Shown here in pieces: positions 1-7,260 of a DNA stretch of 16,991 nt. Source of the stretch: Nitrososphaerota archaeon (GTDB taxonomy: Archaea > Thermoproteota > Nitrososphaeria > Nitrososphaerales > UBA183); the NCBI GenBank assembly GCA_029784825.1, contig JAFMAU010000038.1, positions 1-16,991 on the forward strand, read 5' to 3'. The position numbers and the translations under genes are program-made. Below the pieces are notes generated by a model that saw nothing but the letters and a program-made list of their open reading frames with translations, was not told the origin of the DNA and did not search any database. Each line of letters opens with the position of its first letter. Position 1 is the first letter of the stretch.

Positions 1-1
1 A

Positions 2-1885
2 CCGTTCGAGTTCACCGACGCCGTCGACGTCGACGGCGTGCCGTTACGGGTCGTCTACCCCGTGGGCAAGGGGCACCTCACGGCCCTCGCCCTCGAGGCT
101 GGCGCCTTCGCGCTGCGCTTCTTCGGCGAGTACTTCGCGATCCCCTACCCCGGTGAGAAGCTCGACATGGTCGCGATCCCCGACTTCGCCTTCGGCGCCA
201 TGGAGAACCTCGGAGCCGTGACCTTTCGAGAGTCTGCTCTCCTCATCGACGCCCAGGCCTCTTCCCAGCCGGAGCGCGAGCGCATCGTCGACATCGTCTC
301 GCACGAGATCGCCCATATGTGGTTCGGCGACCTGGTGACCATGAAGTGGTGGGACGACCTCTGGCTCAACGAGAGCTTCGCCACGTTCATGGGGTATAAG
401 ATGACCGGGAGGCTGAGGCCAGAGTGGAACATGCAAAGCGTGTTCCTCAGGGACGAGACGTTCGCCGCGCTCAACCTGGACGCAGTTAGGACGACCCACC
501 CCATCCAGGCTCACGTCAAGAAAGTGGAAGACGTGATGCACAACTTCGATGCCATCAGCTACAACAAGGGAGGGAGCATCCTCAGGATGCTGGAGTCCTA
601 CGTCGGAGAGGACGTTTTCAGGCAGGGGGTCTCGAACTATCTGAAGAAGTTCAGCTACTCGAACGCATCGGGTGCGGACCTGTGGAGGTCACTTGGAGCC
701 GCTTCACGGCTCCCTGTCTCGGATGTGGCGAAACAGTGGCTCACGAGGCCGGGTTTCCCCGTGGTGAAGGCCACGGCAAAAGGGAGGAAACTGACGCTCA
801 CGCAGAAGCGCTTCATGGTTACTGGGAGCGCTCCAGCGGCCCCCTGGCCCATACCTACGAACGTCCGCAGCGGTGACAAGACGAGGCCGGTGTTCTTCGA
901 TGAGAAGTCCACGACCGTAGACATCGAGGATGGCTCGGAAGTCCTTGTCAACGTCGGGAGGAGCGCCTTCCACGTGACCATGTACGACCAGAAGGGGTAC
1001 GACGCCCTTGCAAGGAATTTCGCAACCCTGAGCCCCGAGGACCGGGCCGGACTAGTCAACGACCTCTACCTGTTCCTGCAGTCGGGGGAGGTCGACCGCG
1101 ACCTGTACCTGAAGTTCATCAGACTGTGCGGGAAGACTCCTGACTCGCTCACTGTAGAAACGGCGGCGAGCCAGCTGTTCGTACTCCGCACCATCGCCTG
1201 GGATTCGGAGAAGCTGAAGGCGGTGTATCCGGAGTTCTTCCCTCCGCTGCTTGAGAAGATCGGCGAAGATCCCAGGCCGGGAGAGCCCGTATACATCGGC
1301 GCCGCTCGGGAGGACCTGACGTCTCAGTACGTTGAACTGGACGACGCGTATGCCGCGAAGCTCGCCCCCAGGTTCGAACACTACGCTGACGTCAACCCCG
1401 ACCTCAAGGGTGCGGTGGCAGTAGCTTACGCAAGGGTCCATGGGGAGAAGGCGATGAAGCCTCTTGTGGAGATGGTGAAATCCCTCCAGGGAGAAGTGGA
1501 CAGAGCGAAGATCTGGGGCGCCCTCTGCTCGTTCCCAGAGCCTGGCCTGGTCGAAGAGGCTCTTGAGCTAGGTTTGAGCGGCGAAGTGAGCCGCTCTGAC
1601 TCCGCATATCCGATGATGTATGGGGCTACCAATACGCGCACCAGGGACGTGTACTGGAGGTGGCTTACCAAGAACTACGACGGCATTTACGACATGTACG
1701 CCGGCTCCCAGCAGTTCTTCCTTTACATTGGGCGCTTGCTCCCGCTCACCGGGGTAGCGAGGGAAGCCGAAGTCAAGAGGTTCCTCTCAGGCAGGCGCAT
1801 GAAGCAGGGAGGTTCGAGCCTCACCAGAGCGATGGAGCATCTTGCGATCAACTCAAAGCTCCGAAGCAGGCTTCTCGCAAAGTAA
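2..1885 (+). CDS. M1 family zinc aminopeptidase (tricorn-interacting-factor/puromycin-sensitive type), 5' truncated
   Basis: This enzyme removes N-terminal residues from peptides and typically acts downstream of the proteasome in the cytosol. The reading frame is open from the first bases of the window, so the start codon lies outside; the GTG at 38 is internal. About 627 residues are present, whereas family members have about 780-850, so roughly the N-terminal beta-sheet domain is missing. The substrate-binding GAMEN motif is encoded at 194-208. The gluzincin zinc site HEIAH (302-316) is followed 18 residues later by the Glu of the NESFA segment. The C-terminal helical repeat domain is complete and ends at TAA. 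Family membership is certain; the exact subtype (factor F2/F3-like) is inferred. The window also carries proteasome alpha, but about 13 kb away and not in the same operon. Confidence 0.96.
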   Translation, partial: PFEFTDAVDVDGVPLRVVYPVGKGHLTALALEAGAFALRFFGEYFAIPYPGEKLDMVAIPDFAFGAMENLGAVTFRESALLIDAQASSQPERERIVDIVSHEIAHMWFGDLVTMKWWDDLWLNESFATFMGYKMTGRLRPEWNMQSVFLRDETFAALNLDAVRTTHPIQAHVKKVEDVMHNFDAISYNKGGSILRMLESYVGEDVFRQGVSNYLKKFSYSNASGADLWRSLGAASRLPVSDVAKQWLTRPGFPVVKATAKGRKLTLTQKRFMVTGSAPAAPWPIPTNVRSGDKTRPVFFDEKSTTVDIEDGSEVLVNVGRSAFHVTMYDQKGYDALARNFATLSPEDRAGLVNDLYLFLQSGEVDRDLYLKFIRLCGKTPDSLTVETAASQLFVLRTIAWDSEKLKAVYPEFFPPLLEKIGEDPRPGEPVYIGAAREDLTSQYVELDDAYAAKLAPRFEHYADVNPDLKGAVAVAYARVHGEKAMKPLVEMVKSLQGEVDRAKIWGALCSFPEPGLVEEALELGLSGEVSRSDSAYPMMYGATNTRTRDVYWRWLTKNYDGIYDMYAGSQQFFLYIGRLLPLTGVAREAEVKRFLSGRRMKQGGSSLTRAMEHLAINSKLRSRLLAK

Positions 1886-1899
1886 CACTTCCTGCTACG

Positions 1900-1906
1900 G
1901 TTAAGA
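1900..1906 (+). promoter_or_regulatory. Possible TATA-like box for the downstream membrane-anchored protein gene
   Basis: GTTAAGA lies about 28 nt before the TTG at 1932. This is the spacing expected for a leaderless archaeal transcript that begins at or next to the start codon. Support is positional only, because the motif is short and degenerate. Confidence 0.3.
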
Positions 1907-1931
1907 GGCTCCGCGAGGGCGCGCCCTGCAG

Positions 1932-2558
1932 TTGGACCCCGACGACATCGAATACAAGCGGAGCGTCAGGAACATGTCTATCGTCCTGGCAGCCATCGCC
2001 CTCGTCATCGTCGCCGCCCTTGCTCTTTCTCCCTATGCCTTTCCCCCGAGCAACACCTTCCAGGAATCTGTCTCCTACAGCTCGGCCTTCGGGTTCGCAG
2101 TCCACCTACAGATCAACGCCACTTCGCTCAGCGCTGGAGACGGAATCCTCGTCTCCGGGTGGCTCAACAGCTCTTCCGGGTCCCTGGACAACGTCACGGC
2201 AGTCGATTCATGGGGGGTCGGGCCTTCGGGCCTTTGGACGAGCGCGTGCGCGACTGGATGGCCCGTGGGCGTCGGCGTGATGAGGGGGCATTACACCCAG
2301 GACAACTTCTCGCTGGGGACCCTGCTCCCCCTCGCCGCCACTGAAGGCTCCTGCCAACCCCAGCCTGCGTCACCAGGGTTCTTCATCTTCTATCCGCACT
2401 CCTCGAGAGCCCTGATCGTCCTAGGCGGGGTCCCGCAGTACTGGGTGCTGCAGACGAACCACTACTTCGGAGCCGCGCAGCTCCCGCCAGGGGTATACAC
2501 TGCAGTCCTGGCGGACGAATGGGGCGACGTGGTCGCCACCAACTTCGTGGTCACCTGA
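1932..2558 (+). CDS. Membrane-anchored extracellular protein of unknown function
   Basis: I do not recognise this 208-residue protein. After a short charged N-terminus there is one hydrophobic segment (about residues 16-36), either a signal anchor or an uncleaved signal peptide. The rest is rich in Ser, Thr, Gly and Pro. It carries four N-X-S/T sequons (Asn-Ala-Thr, Asn-Ser-Ser, Asn-Val-Thr, Asn-Phe-Ser) and two Cys that could pair, which fits a glycosylated domain outside the cell. The C-terminal part looks like a beta-sandwich strand pattern ending in a Val-rich strand. The TTG at 1932 was chosen because an in-frame TAA at 1902 limits extension and a TATA-like box sits about 28 nt upstream. 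An ATG at 1974, just before the hydrophobic segment, is the alternative start. Confidence 0.7.
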   Translation: MDPDDIEYKRSVRNMSIVLAAIALVIVAALALSPYAFPPSNTFQESVSYSSAFGFAVHLQINATSLSAGDGILVSGWLNSSSGSLDNVTAVDSWGVGPSGLWTSACATGWPVGVGVMRGHYTQDNFSLGTLLPLAATEGSCQPQPASPGFFIFYPHSSRALIVLGGVPQYWVLQTNHYFGAAQLPPGVYTAVLADEWGDVVATNFVVT

Positions 2559-2562
2559 GACA

Positions 2563-2570
2563 CCTTAACT
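2563..2570 (+). promoter_or_regulatory. TATA-like box of the flavin reductase gene
   Basis: CCTTAACT lies about 28-30 nt upstream of the ATG at 2595, in the 36-bp gap after the preceding gene. The spacing fits a leaderless archaeal promoter. Confidence 0.5.
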
Positions 2571-2594
2571 AGCAGAAGCCACGTCACCGCAACG

Positions 2595-3116
2595 ATGAAG
2601 GTCGCCCCTTCTCTCATACACCGCTTGTTCTACCCCCAGGTCCCCCTCGTCCTGGCTGCGATGTCAGGAGGAAGGGTGTCGGCCATGCCTGTGGTATCGT
2701 ACTTCTCCGCGTCTGAGCACCCACCGACGGTCGGTGTGGCCTGCGCCTCTGGGGGCTTCACCTGCGGCCTCTCAGTAAAGGCCGGTTCGTTTTCGCTTTC
2801 GGTTCTGGACGCGTCGCTCGCGGACAAGGTCTCCAAGCTCGCAAGGACGAGCGGGAAGAATGTGAAGGACAAGCTGACCGAGGTCGGGCTGGCCCACACT
2901 CGGGGAAGGACGGTCGCCGCGCCAGTGCTGAATGACGCTGTCGCCACGCTGGAGTGCAGCCTGGTCTCGAGCGCGAAGGCGGGCGACCACACGGTGCTGA
3001 TGGGGAAGGTCGAGGCTGCCTACGCCTCGCCCGCTTTCAAAGACTCGTGGAACTACGCGAAGTATACCCCGATCCTCTACACCGGTTGGAAGGACGGGCT
3101 CACGCTTTACGGCTGA
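2595..3116 (+). CDS. Flavin reductase-like, FMN-binding split-barrel protein
   Basis: The 173-residue protein matches the flavin reductase-like domain along its whole length. A first strand leads to a Ser/Ala-rich segment with the SYFSASEHPP motif (about residues 35-44), where the family binds flavin phosphate, followed by a GFTCGLSVK segment. Members use FMN, either as NAD(P)H:flavin reductases that feed monooxygenases or as FMN-containing electron carriers; which applies here cannot be read from the sequence. The gene ends 2 bp from the convergent LLM oxidoreductase gene at 3119. That is functionally suggestive, since flavin reductases can serve luciferase-like enzymes, but the two are not co-transcribed. 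Length is normal for the family. Confidence 0.85.
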   Translation: MKVAPSLIHRLFYPQVPLVLAAMSGGRVSAMPVVSYFSASEHPPTVGVACASGGFTCGLSVKAGSFSLSVLDASLADKVSKLARTSGKNVKDKLTEVGLAHTRGRTVAAPVLNDAVATLECSLVSSAKAGDHTVLMGKVEAAYASPAFKDSWNYAKYTPILYTGWKDGLTLYG

Positions 3117-3118
3117 AA

Positions 3119-3997
3119 CTAGCCGTAGGACCTGATGACGTCCTCTGCGAACTTTCGCAGGTCGGAGACGATGTCCGAGGCAGCGGGGTGGTTCATGGAC
3201 GCGCAGTAGTACTCCAGCCCTGCATCGGCGTAGCCGTCGATCTGCCGACGGATTTCAGTCGCCGTGCCCGACACAGCCACCCTCTTCTCATTGTTGGCGC
3301 CTGCGTACGCCTCCCTCTTCTTTCTGACGTCGGTCGTCATCCTTACAGAAAGGACGATGTCTTTCTTGCTCTCCCTGATCTTCGCCGCCCCCTTCGCGAA
3401 ATCTTCAAGGTCAGGGCCAACCGGATGCCACCCGTCGCCGTAGGCTGCCGCCCTTCTCAGCGAGGGTGACCCGTTCCCACCTATCCACACAGGCACGGCC
3501 CGATTCAGGGGCTTCGGGAAGAACAACGCCTCCCTGACGCGGAAGAACCTCCCTTCAAAGTCGACTACATCGTCGTTCCAGAGCTTCCGCATCAAAACGA
3601 TGCTTTCGTCCATCACTTTCCCCCTTCTCCCGAAATCGGCGCCCAGGAAGCCGAACTCCTTCTCCGCCCACCCGACACCTACGCCGAGGATCAGTCTCCC
3701 CTCGGATAGCACGTCGAGCGCCGCGGCCTGCTTCGCCACCAGGATAGGGTTGCGCTGCGGCAGGACGAGTATCGAAGTCCCCACCCTGAGCTTTTCGCGC
3801 CTCGACGCGATGAAAGCGAGCATGGTCATCGGTTCGATCAGCTGTCCGTAGGGTTCCCTGAGCTCCGTGGGCAGTATCACGTGGTCGGTCGCCCACACGG
3901 AATCGTATCCACACTCTTCGCAGACCGCGGAGATCTCCAGTAGTTCCTGGGGGGTGATCTTGTCTCCGTAGTTGGGGAGGATGTAGCCGAACTTCAT
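3119..3997 (-). CDS. LLM-class (luciferase-like) F420- or FMN-dependent oxidoreductase
   Basis: The 292-residue TIM-barrel oxidoreductase starts with a typical first strand (MKFGYILPNYG) and has the WATDHV motif near residue 41. It also has the family's GTSILVLPQRNP and GVGVGWAEKEF segments and a late GNGSPSLRRAAAYGDGW segment. These are hallmarks of the bacterial-luciferase-like group, most of whose archaeal members use coenzyme F420, although FMN is possible. The substrate cannot be inferred. The start at 3997 is chosen because its ATG overlaps the TGA of the small upstream gene in an ATGA; the frame stays open upstream to 4246, but that stretch is coding in other frames. It is the last gene of the ribU-ecf operon and converges on the flavin reductase gene with a 2-bp gap. 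Confidence 0.88.
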   Translation of the reverse strand: MKFGYILPNYGDKITPQELLEISAVCEECGYDSVWATDHVILPTELREPYGQLIEPMTMLAFIASRREKLRVGTSILVLPQRNPILVAKQAAALDVLSEGRLILGVGVGWAEKEFGFLGADFGRRGKVMDESIVLMRKLWNDDVVDFEGRFFRVREALFFPKPLNRAVPVWIGGNGSPSLRRAAAYGDGWHPVGPDLEDFAKGAAKIRESKKDIVLSVRMTTDVRKKREAYAGANNEKRVAVSGTATEIRRQIDGYADAGLEYYCASMNHPAASDIVSDLRKFAEDVIRSYG

Positions 3998-4155
3998 GCT
4001 CTGTCCCTCGCCGAGACGAACTCCGCGGCCATGGCCCCCGTGCCGTTTAGATTCGAGAGGTTTAGGACTAGCAGGGCCACCCGTTCCATCGCCTCCGCCT
4101 CGGTCATCGCCGTTACCATCTTGCCCGTGTCCCCGAGCGCCGCGACCTTCTTCAT
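3994..4155 (-). CDS. Small 53-residue protein of unknown function, translationally coupled on both sides
   Basis: This short gene is inferred from its junctions. Its ATG (4155-4153) overlaps the TGA of the XPF-like nuclease in an ATGA, and its own TGA (3996-3994) overlaps the ATG of the LLM oxidoreductase in a second ATGA. The product begins MKKVAALGDTG. It continues with an acidic, Met- and Ala-rich stretch (TEAEAMERVALLVLNLSNL) that could form an amphipathic helix, and ends in a charged tail. Five Met occur in 53 residues, there is no Cys, and no transmembrane segment is convincing. I recognise no family. It could bind the nuclease or the oxidoreductase, but that is only inferred from position. 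It is too short for standard ORF cut-offs and easily missed. Confidence 0.7.
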   Translation of the reverse strand: MKKVAALGDTGKMVTAMTEAEAMERVALLVLNLSNLNGTGAMAAEFVSARDRA

Positions 4156-4838
4156 GTTTCCAGCCTGGACTGGCCCCCTTTTTCTTGGTATCTCGCGTAC
4201 TTGGAGTCCAGCACCCCTTTGATCTTCTCCGCCCTCTTCCACCCAATGCCCTGGGTCAGGGCCAATTCGCCCGCAGTCAGTCCCATCACCTTCCGCGGCG
4301 ACCCATACTTCGAGAGGAGCCTCTCCGCAAGCTTCCTGCCGACCCCGGGGAGAGACGAGACCAGGTACAGCTGCTGCTGAGGGATGCTCTTTGCCTTGGG
4401 CGGGAGCTCGGACGGCATCCTGGCAAGCGGCCTCGCGCGAGCGTGGTTGAGGAGCTCCGCGATCGCAATCGCGGTCTCCTTCGGGTTGGCGGTATACAGA
4501 ATCCTCAGCCCGTAGGCCATGCTGACGTTGGCTATGGCGCCATAGAACGACTTCAGGTTCTTTGTGAGCGACTCCACCTCCTTCGAGTCCCCCTCCACCA
4601 GGAGGAACGGCCTGACGTAGGCGGCTGACAGCTTGGCGGCCTGGTAGAAGATCCGCGAGTCGTAGACCGACGACACCAGGTCCCTGACTGACTTCCTCTC
4701 TATGGCGACCTCGGGGTTCAGGACGTAGTCGGCCACGGGGAGCCTGCTGTAGTAGACCCTCACGTTGAGCTTGGAAAGTTCGTCCGGTACTCCGCTCGCC
4801 CGCTCTCTTTCGTCCGCGACCACCCGGGCTGGTATCAC
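4152..4838 (-). CDS. xpf: XPF/ERCC4-family structure-specific endonuclease (nuclease + tandem HhH, no helicase)
   Basis: The 228-residue protein has the short crenarchaeal-type XPF architecture: an ERCC4 nuclease domain (about residues 4-135) and a C-terminal tandem helix-hairpin-helix DNA-binding domain (about 155-215), with no N-terminal helicase. The active-site residues are visible: Asp9 in VADERE, Asp37, the Glu-Arg-Lys triad at 47-49 and Asp53. The two hairpins contain LPGVGRKLAERLL and TQGIGWKRAEKI. The family cuts 3' flaps and branched DNA as a dimer in repair and fork processing, often together with PCNA; I see no clear PCNA-interacting motif at the C-terminus. The GTG start overlaps the ecfT stop in a GTGA, and the stop overlaps the next small gene. 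A DNA repair nuclease inside a vitamin transport operon is unexpected. Confidence 0.93.
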   Translation of the reverse strand: MIPARVVADERERASGVPDELSKLNVRVYYSRLPVADYVLNPEVAIERKSVRDLVSSVYDSRIFYQAAKLSAAYVRPFLLVEGDSKEVESLTKNLKSFYGAIANVSMAYGLRILYTANPKETAIAIAELLNHARARPLARMPSELPPKAKSIPQQQLYLVSSLPGVGRKLAERLLSKYGSPRKVMGLTAGELALTQGIGWKRAEKIKGVLDSKYARYQEKGGQSRLET

Positions 4839-5581
4839 GGGAGCTGGACGGGCAGGATGTAATAAAAGGAGTAAGCGCCGGCGATGAACAGCGCGAGGGC
4901 GGCCAGGGCCACCACCTTGTCCGTGACGCTGGACTTGTACTGAACCAGGGAAGTCGGCCTCGGCACAGCCCCATACGCGCGCGACTCCATGGCCTCGGCC
5001 AGCTCGCCGCTCCTGACGACGGAGTTGACCACCAGAGGGATGAGCACTGGTATCATGTTCCTCACCCGCCGGAAGATGTTGCCCTTCTCGAGCTCCAGGC
5101 CCCTGGACTTCTGCGCGTCCATGATCTGGATTGTGTCCAGCATCATCACAGGGATGAACCTGACCGCAGTCACGAACGCGAAGACCACGTCCCGGGGGAG
5201 CCGGAACGTCTTCATGACCTGCTCGAGCTCGTCTGGGGACGTCGTGATGAAGAAAAGGCTGGTAGACACGACTATCGCCACGAATCTAACGGCGTAGAGG
5301 ACGGACGACTCCAGGTTCCTCGTGAAAACGATGTTGATGACGAAGATGAACGCAGAAAACGTCGCGGTGAGGACCATCGTCCTGCCAACCCTCTTCAGCA
5401 CCGTGGCCACCGCCGCGACCGCGACCATGACCGCAATGACCGCAAGGAGCTCGTAGAACGACCTTACGAGCAGTGTGGACACGAACATCAGCGCCGATAT
5501 GAGGAGCTTGACCCTGGGGTCCAGCCTGTGGTAGGGCGAGTCCCCCCGCCTGAAGACGAACCCCCCGCTGAGCCACATCAT
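4835..5581 (-). CDS. ecfT: ECF transporter transmembrane T component (EcfT)
   Basis: The 248-residue membrane protein is the EcfT/CbiQ scaffold that couples the ATPase pair to the substrate-binding S component. It has about five hydrophobic segments and both cytoplasmic coupling motifs that contact the ATPases: AQKSRG (about residues 156-161) and AMESRAYG (about 197-204). The Asp-Pro-Arg motif of the N-terminal region (HRLDPRVKLL) is also typical. The ATG at 5581 is preferred because it overlaps the upstream ATPase stop in an ATGA; a second ATG follows immediately, and the frame is open to a GTG at 5605 inside that gene. It lies in the same operon as one S and two A genes, which suggests a dedicated transporter rather than a shared module. 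Confidence 0.93.
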   Translation of the reverse strand: MMWLSGGFVFRRGDSPYHRLDPRVKLLISALMFVSTLLVRSFYELLAVIAVMVAVAAVATVLKRVGRTMVLTATFSAFIFVINIVFTRNLESSVLYAVRFVAIVVSTSLFFITTSPDELEQVMKTFRLPRDVVFAFVTAVRFIPVMMLDTIQIMDAQKSRGLELEKGNIFRRVRNMIPVLIPLVVNSVVRSGELAEAMESRAYGAVPRPTSLVQYKSSVTDKVVALAALALFIAGAYSFYYILPVQLP

Positions 5582-6390
5582 CGTTTCATCCTCTCCTCGA
5601 ACCAACGCCTGGCGTCCAGGGCGTCGACAAAGGGCCCGGGAGGTCGCTCGGAGAGCCCCCTGTACAGCTCGACTAGCTGCGGCTGCGCCACTCTTGCAGA
5701 CGCCAGCAGGGTCTCGTCCTGCATCACCAGGGCGGCAGGCCCATCCCCCACCACCCTTCCGGACTTCATCACTACAACCCTCGGCTGTATGGGCCAGAGG
5801 AACTCTATGTCGTGCGACACCACAACGACCGTCTTCCCCGCAGACCTGAGCATCTTGATGGTCCCAGCAAGCTTTTCCTTCTGGATCGAGTCCTGACCCA
5901 CAGTCGGTTCGTCGAGGATGACGACGTCAGGGTCCCACGCGAGGATGCAGGCGAGGGTTAGCCGCTTCTTTTCCCCGCCGCTCAGGACCAGTGGAGACGA
6001 CTTCCTGTACTCGTCCAGCCCGAAGAGGCCGAGCCCCCAGTCGACCCGCTTCCGGACCAGTTCGGGAGAGAAGCCGAAGTTCCGCAGCGCGAACGACATC
6101 TCTTCCTCCACGCTCTCCGAGAACAGCTGATGGTCGGGGTTCTGGAAGGCAACCCCTACCTTCCTCGAGAGACTCGCGGTGCTAGTTTGCTTCGTGTCAT
6201 GGCCGTCCACAATGACCTTGCCTGTTGTCGGCTTCAGCAGGCCGGTGACGTGCTTGACCAGAGTGGTCTTCCCTGCGCCGTTTTCCCCTACAAGCGCCAC
6301 GGTCTCCCCCGCCTCGACTTTGAGGGTGACTCCGTCGAGGGCCTTCACGCCGTTCTGGTGGACGAAGGTCACGCCCTGGAACTCGATCAT
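5578..6390 (-). CDS. ecfA2: ECF transporter ATP-binding protein (second EcfA)
   Basis: The 270-residue ABC ATPase powers riboflavin uptake together with its partner encoded just upstream. Motifs in order are Walker A GENGAGKT (35-42), the ECF-specific Q-loop QNPDHQLF (83-90), signature LSGGEKKR (136-143), Walker B VVILDEPT (156-163) and the H-loop SHD (192-194). The catalytic set is intact. The QNP(D/E)xQ(L/I)F Q-loop is characteristic of ECF/cobalt-type ATPases, which separates it from ordinary importers. The C-terminal extension after residue 200 is of the length usual for EcfA. Both ends overlap the neighbouring genes by 4 nt (ATGA). The A1/A2 numbering is by gene order only. Confidence 0.94.
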   Translation of the reverse strand: MIEFQGVTFVHQNGVKALDGVTLKVEAGETVALVGENGAGKTTLVKHVTGLLKPTTGKVIVDGHDTKQTSTASLSRKVGVAFQNPDHQLFSESVEEEMSFALRNFGFSPELVRKRVDWGLGLFGLDEYRKSSPLVLSGGEKKRLTLACILAWDPDVVILDEPTVGQDSIQKEKLAGTIKMLRSAGKTVVVVSHDIEFLWPIQPRVVVMKSGRVVGDGPAALVMQDETLLASARVAQPQLVELYRGLSERPPGPFVDALDARRWFEERMKR

Positions 6391-7232
6391 CTGCTTCTCC
6401 CCTTCAGCTCTGCCGCCAGCTTTCCGGGGGTAAGCAGGGTGCCCGTGGTGGCAAGCCCGCGGCGGGCCAGCATCTTCTGCAGCTGAGTCACCGCCGGAGT
6501 CGCGACCCCATATCTCTCGGCATCATCGCCGAAGAGTATGTCTCGCGGGGTCCCCTCCAGCACCTTCTTCCCCTCGCTCATCACCACAAGCCTGTCAGCC
6601 ACCTTTACGAGCAGATCCAGCCTGTGCTCGACGACCACGAACGTCGTCCCCAGGTCTTTCCTGAGCTTCGCTACAAGCGCGACGAGGTCTCCGGCGGTCA
6701 TTGGATCCAGGAGGGATGTGGGTTCGTCCAAGATGACAAGGCTCGGCTTCATGGCGAGCACACCCGCAAGGGCTACCCTCTGCTTCTGACCGTCCGACAG
6801 CTCGTGGGGCGCCCTCTGGGCAAGGTCTGAAATCCCGAGGAGCCTGAGCGCTTCGTCCACCCTTTCCCGCATCTCGTCCCTTGGGACACCGATGTTTTCG
6901 AGCCCGAATGCGACGTCCCTCTCGACCGTGAACATGAATATCTGGTTCTCAGGATTCTGGAAAAGGAACCCCACCTTCTGGGAGAGGTCGCGCATATCTG
7001 ACCCCTTCACGCTTGCGCCGCCCACCCTCACGTCGCCGGCGTAGTCACCGCTGTACATGTGGGGGATTAGCCCGTTGACGGTTCTCAACAGGGTGCTTTT
7101 GCCGCAGCCGGAGGGCCCCGCGAGCACTACTATCTCGCCCTGGGGGATTCTCAAGTCGAAGCCTGACACGGCTTCCCTCGGAGCCTCTGGATACCTGAAG
7201 CTCAGCCTGTCAATCTCAAGTATGTCAGCCAT
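6387..7232 (-). CDS. ecfA1: ECF transporter ATP-binding protein (first EcfA)
   Basis: The 281-residue ABC ATPase is the partner of the following EcfA. It shows Walker A GPSGCGKST (39-47), the ECF-type Q-loop QNPENQIF (92-99), signature LSDGQKQR (145-152), Walker B LVILDEPT (165-172) and the H-loop Glu-His pair (VEHR, 201-204). Its signature (LSDGQ) and H-loop differ from those of the second ATPase (LSGGE, SHD), so the pair is a true heterodimer of diverged subunits and not a recent duplication. Its ATG lies 21 nt after the ribU stop; a 15-bp palindrome overlaps that junction. It overlaps the next gene by ATGA. Confidence 0.94.
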   Translation of the reverse strand: MADILEIDRLSFRYPEAPREAVSGFDLRIPQGEIVVLAGPSGCGKSTLLRTVNGLIPHMYSGDYAGDVRVGGASVKGSDMRDLSQKVGFLFQNPENQIFMFTVERDVAFGLENIGVPRDEMRERVDEALRLLGISDLAQRAPHELSDGQKQRVALAGVLAMKPSLVILDEPTSLLDPMTAGDLVALVAKLRKDLGTTFVVVEHRLDLLVKVADRLVVMSEGKKVLEGTPRDILFGDDAERYGVATPAVTQLQKMLARRGLATTGTLLTPGKLAAELKGRSR

Positions 7233-7245
7233 ACACCAGCCGCCA

Positions 7246-7260
7246 GCGCTAGCCTAGCGC
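7246..7260. repeat. 15-bp palindrome at the ribU/ecfA1 junction
   Basis: GCGCTAG-C-CTAGCGC is a perfect 7-bp inverted repeat with a 1-nt centre. It spans the ribU stop codon and the start of the 21-nt gap before ecfA1. It could be a protein-binding site or a short RNA hairpin that sets expression of the ATPase genes relative to ribU. No function is demonstrated by the sequence. Confidence 0.5.

Noticed and set aside
1660..2280. 206-codon plus-strand frame spanning the aminopeptidase end and the next gene
   Set aside because: Overlaps two better supported genes in another frame; Ser/Pro/Arg-rich composition typical of GC-rich shadow frames.
3998..4246. 83-codon N-terminal extension of the LLM oxidoreductase frame
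   Set aside because: It overlaps the small 53-codon gene and the nuclease 3' end; the family starts at the MKFGYILPNYG strand, and the ATGA junction fixes the start at 3997.
4156..4974. Long open frame upstream of the 53-residue gene in the same frame
   Set aside because: This part is an out-of-frame shadow of the XPF nuclease and ecfT with Arg/Gly/Pro-rich low-complexity translation; only the last 53 codons are supported.
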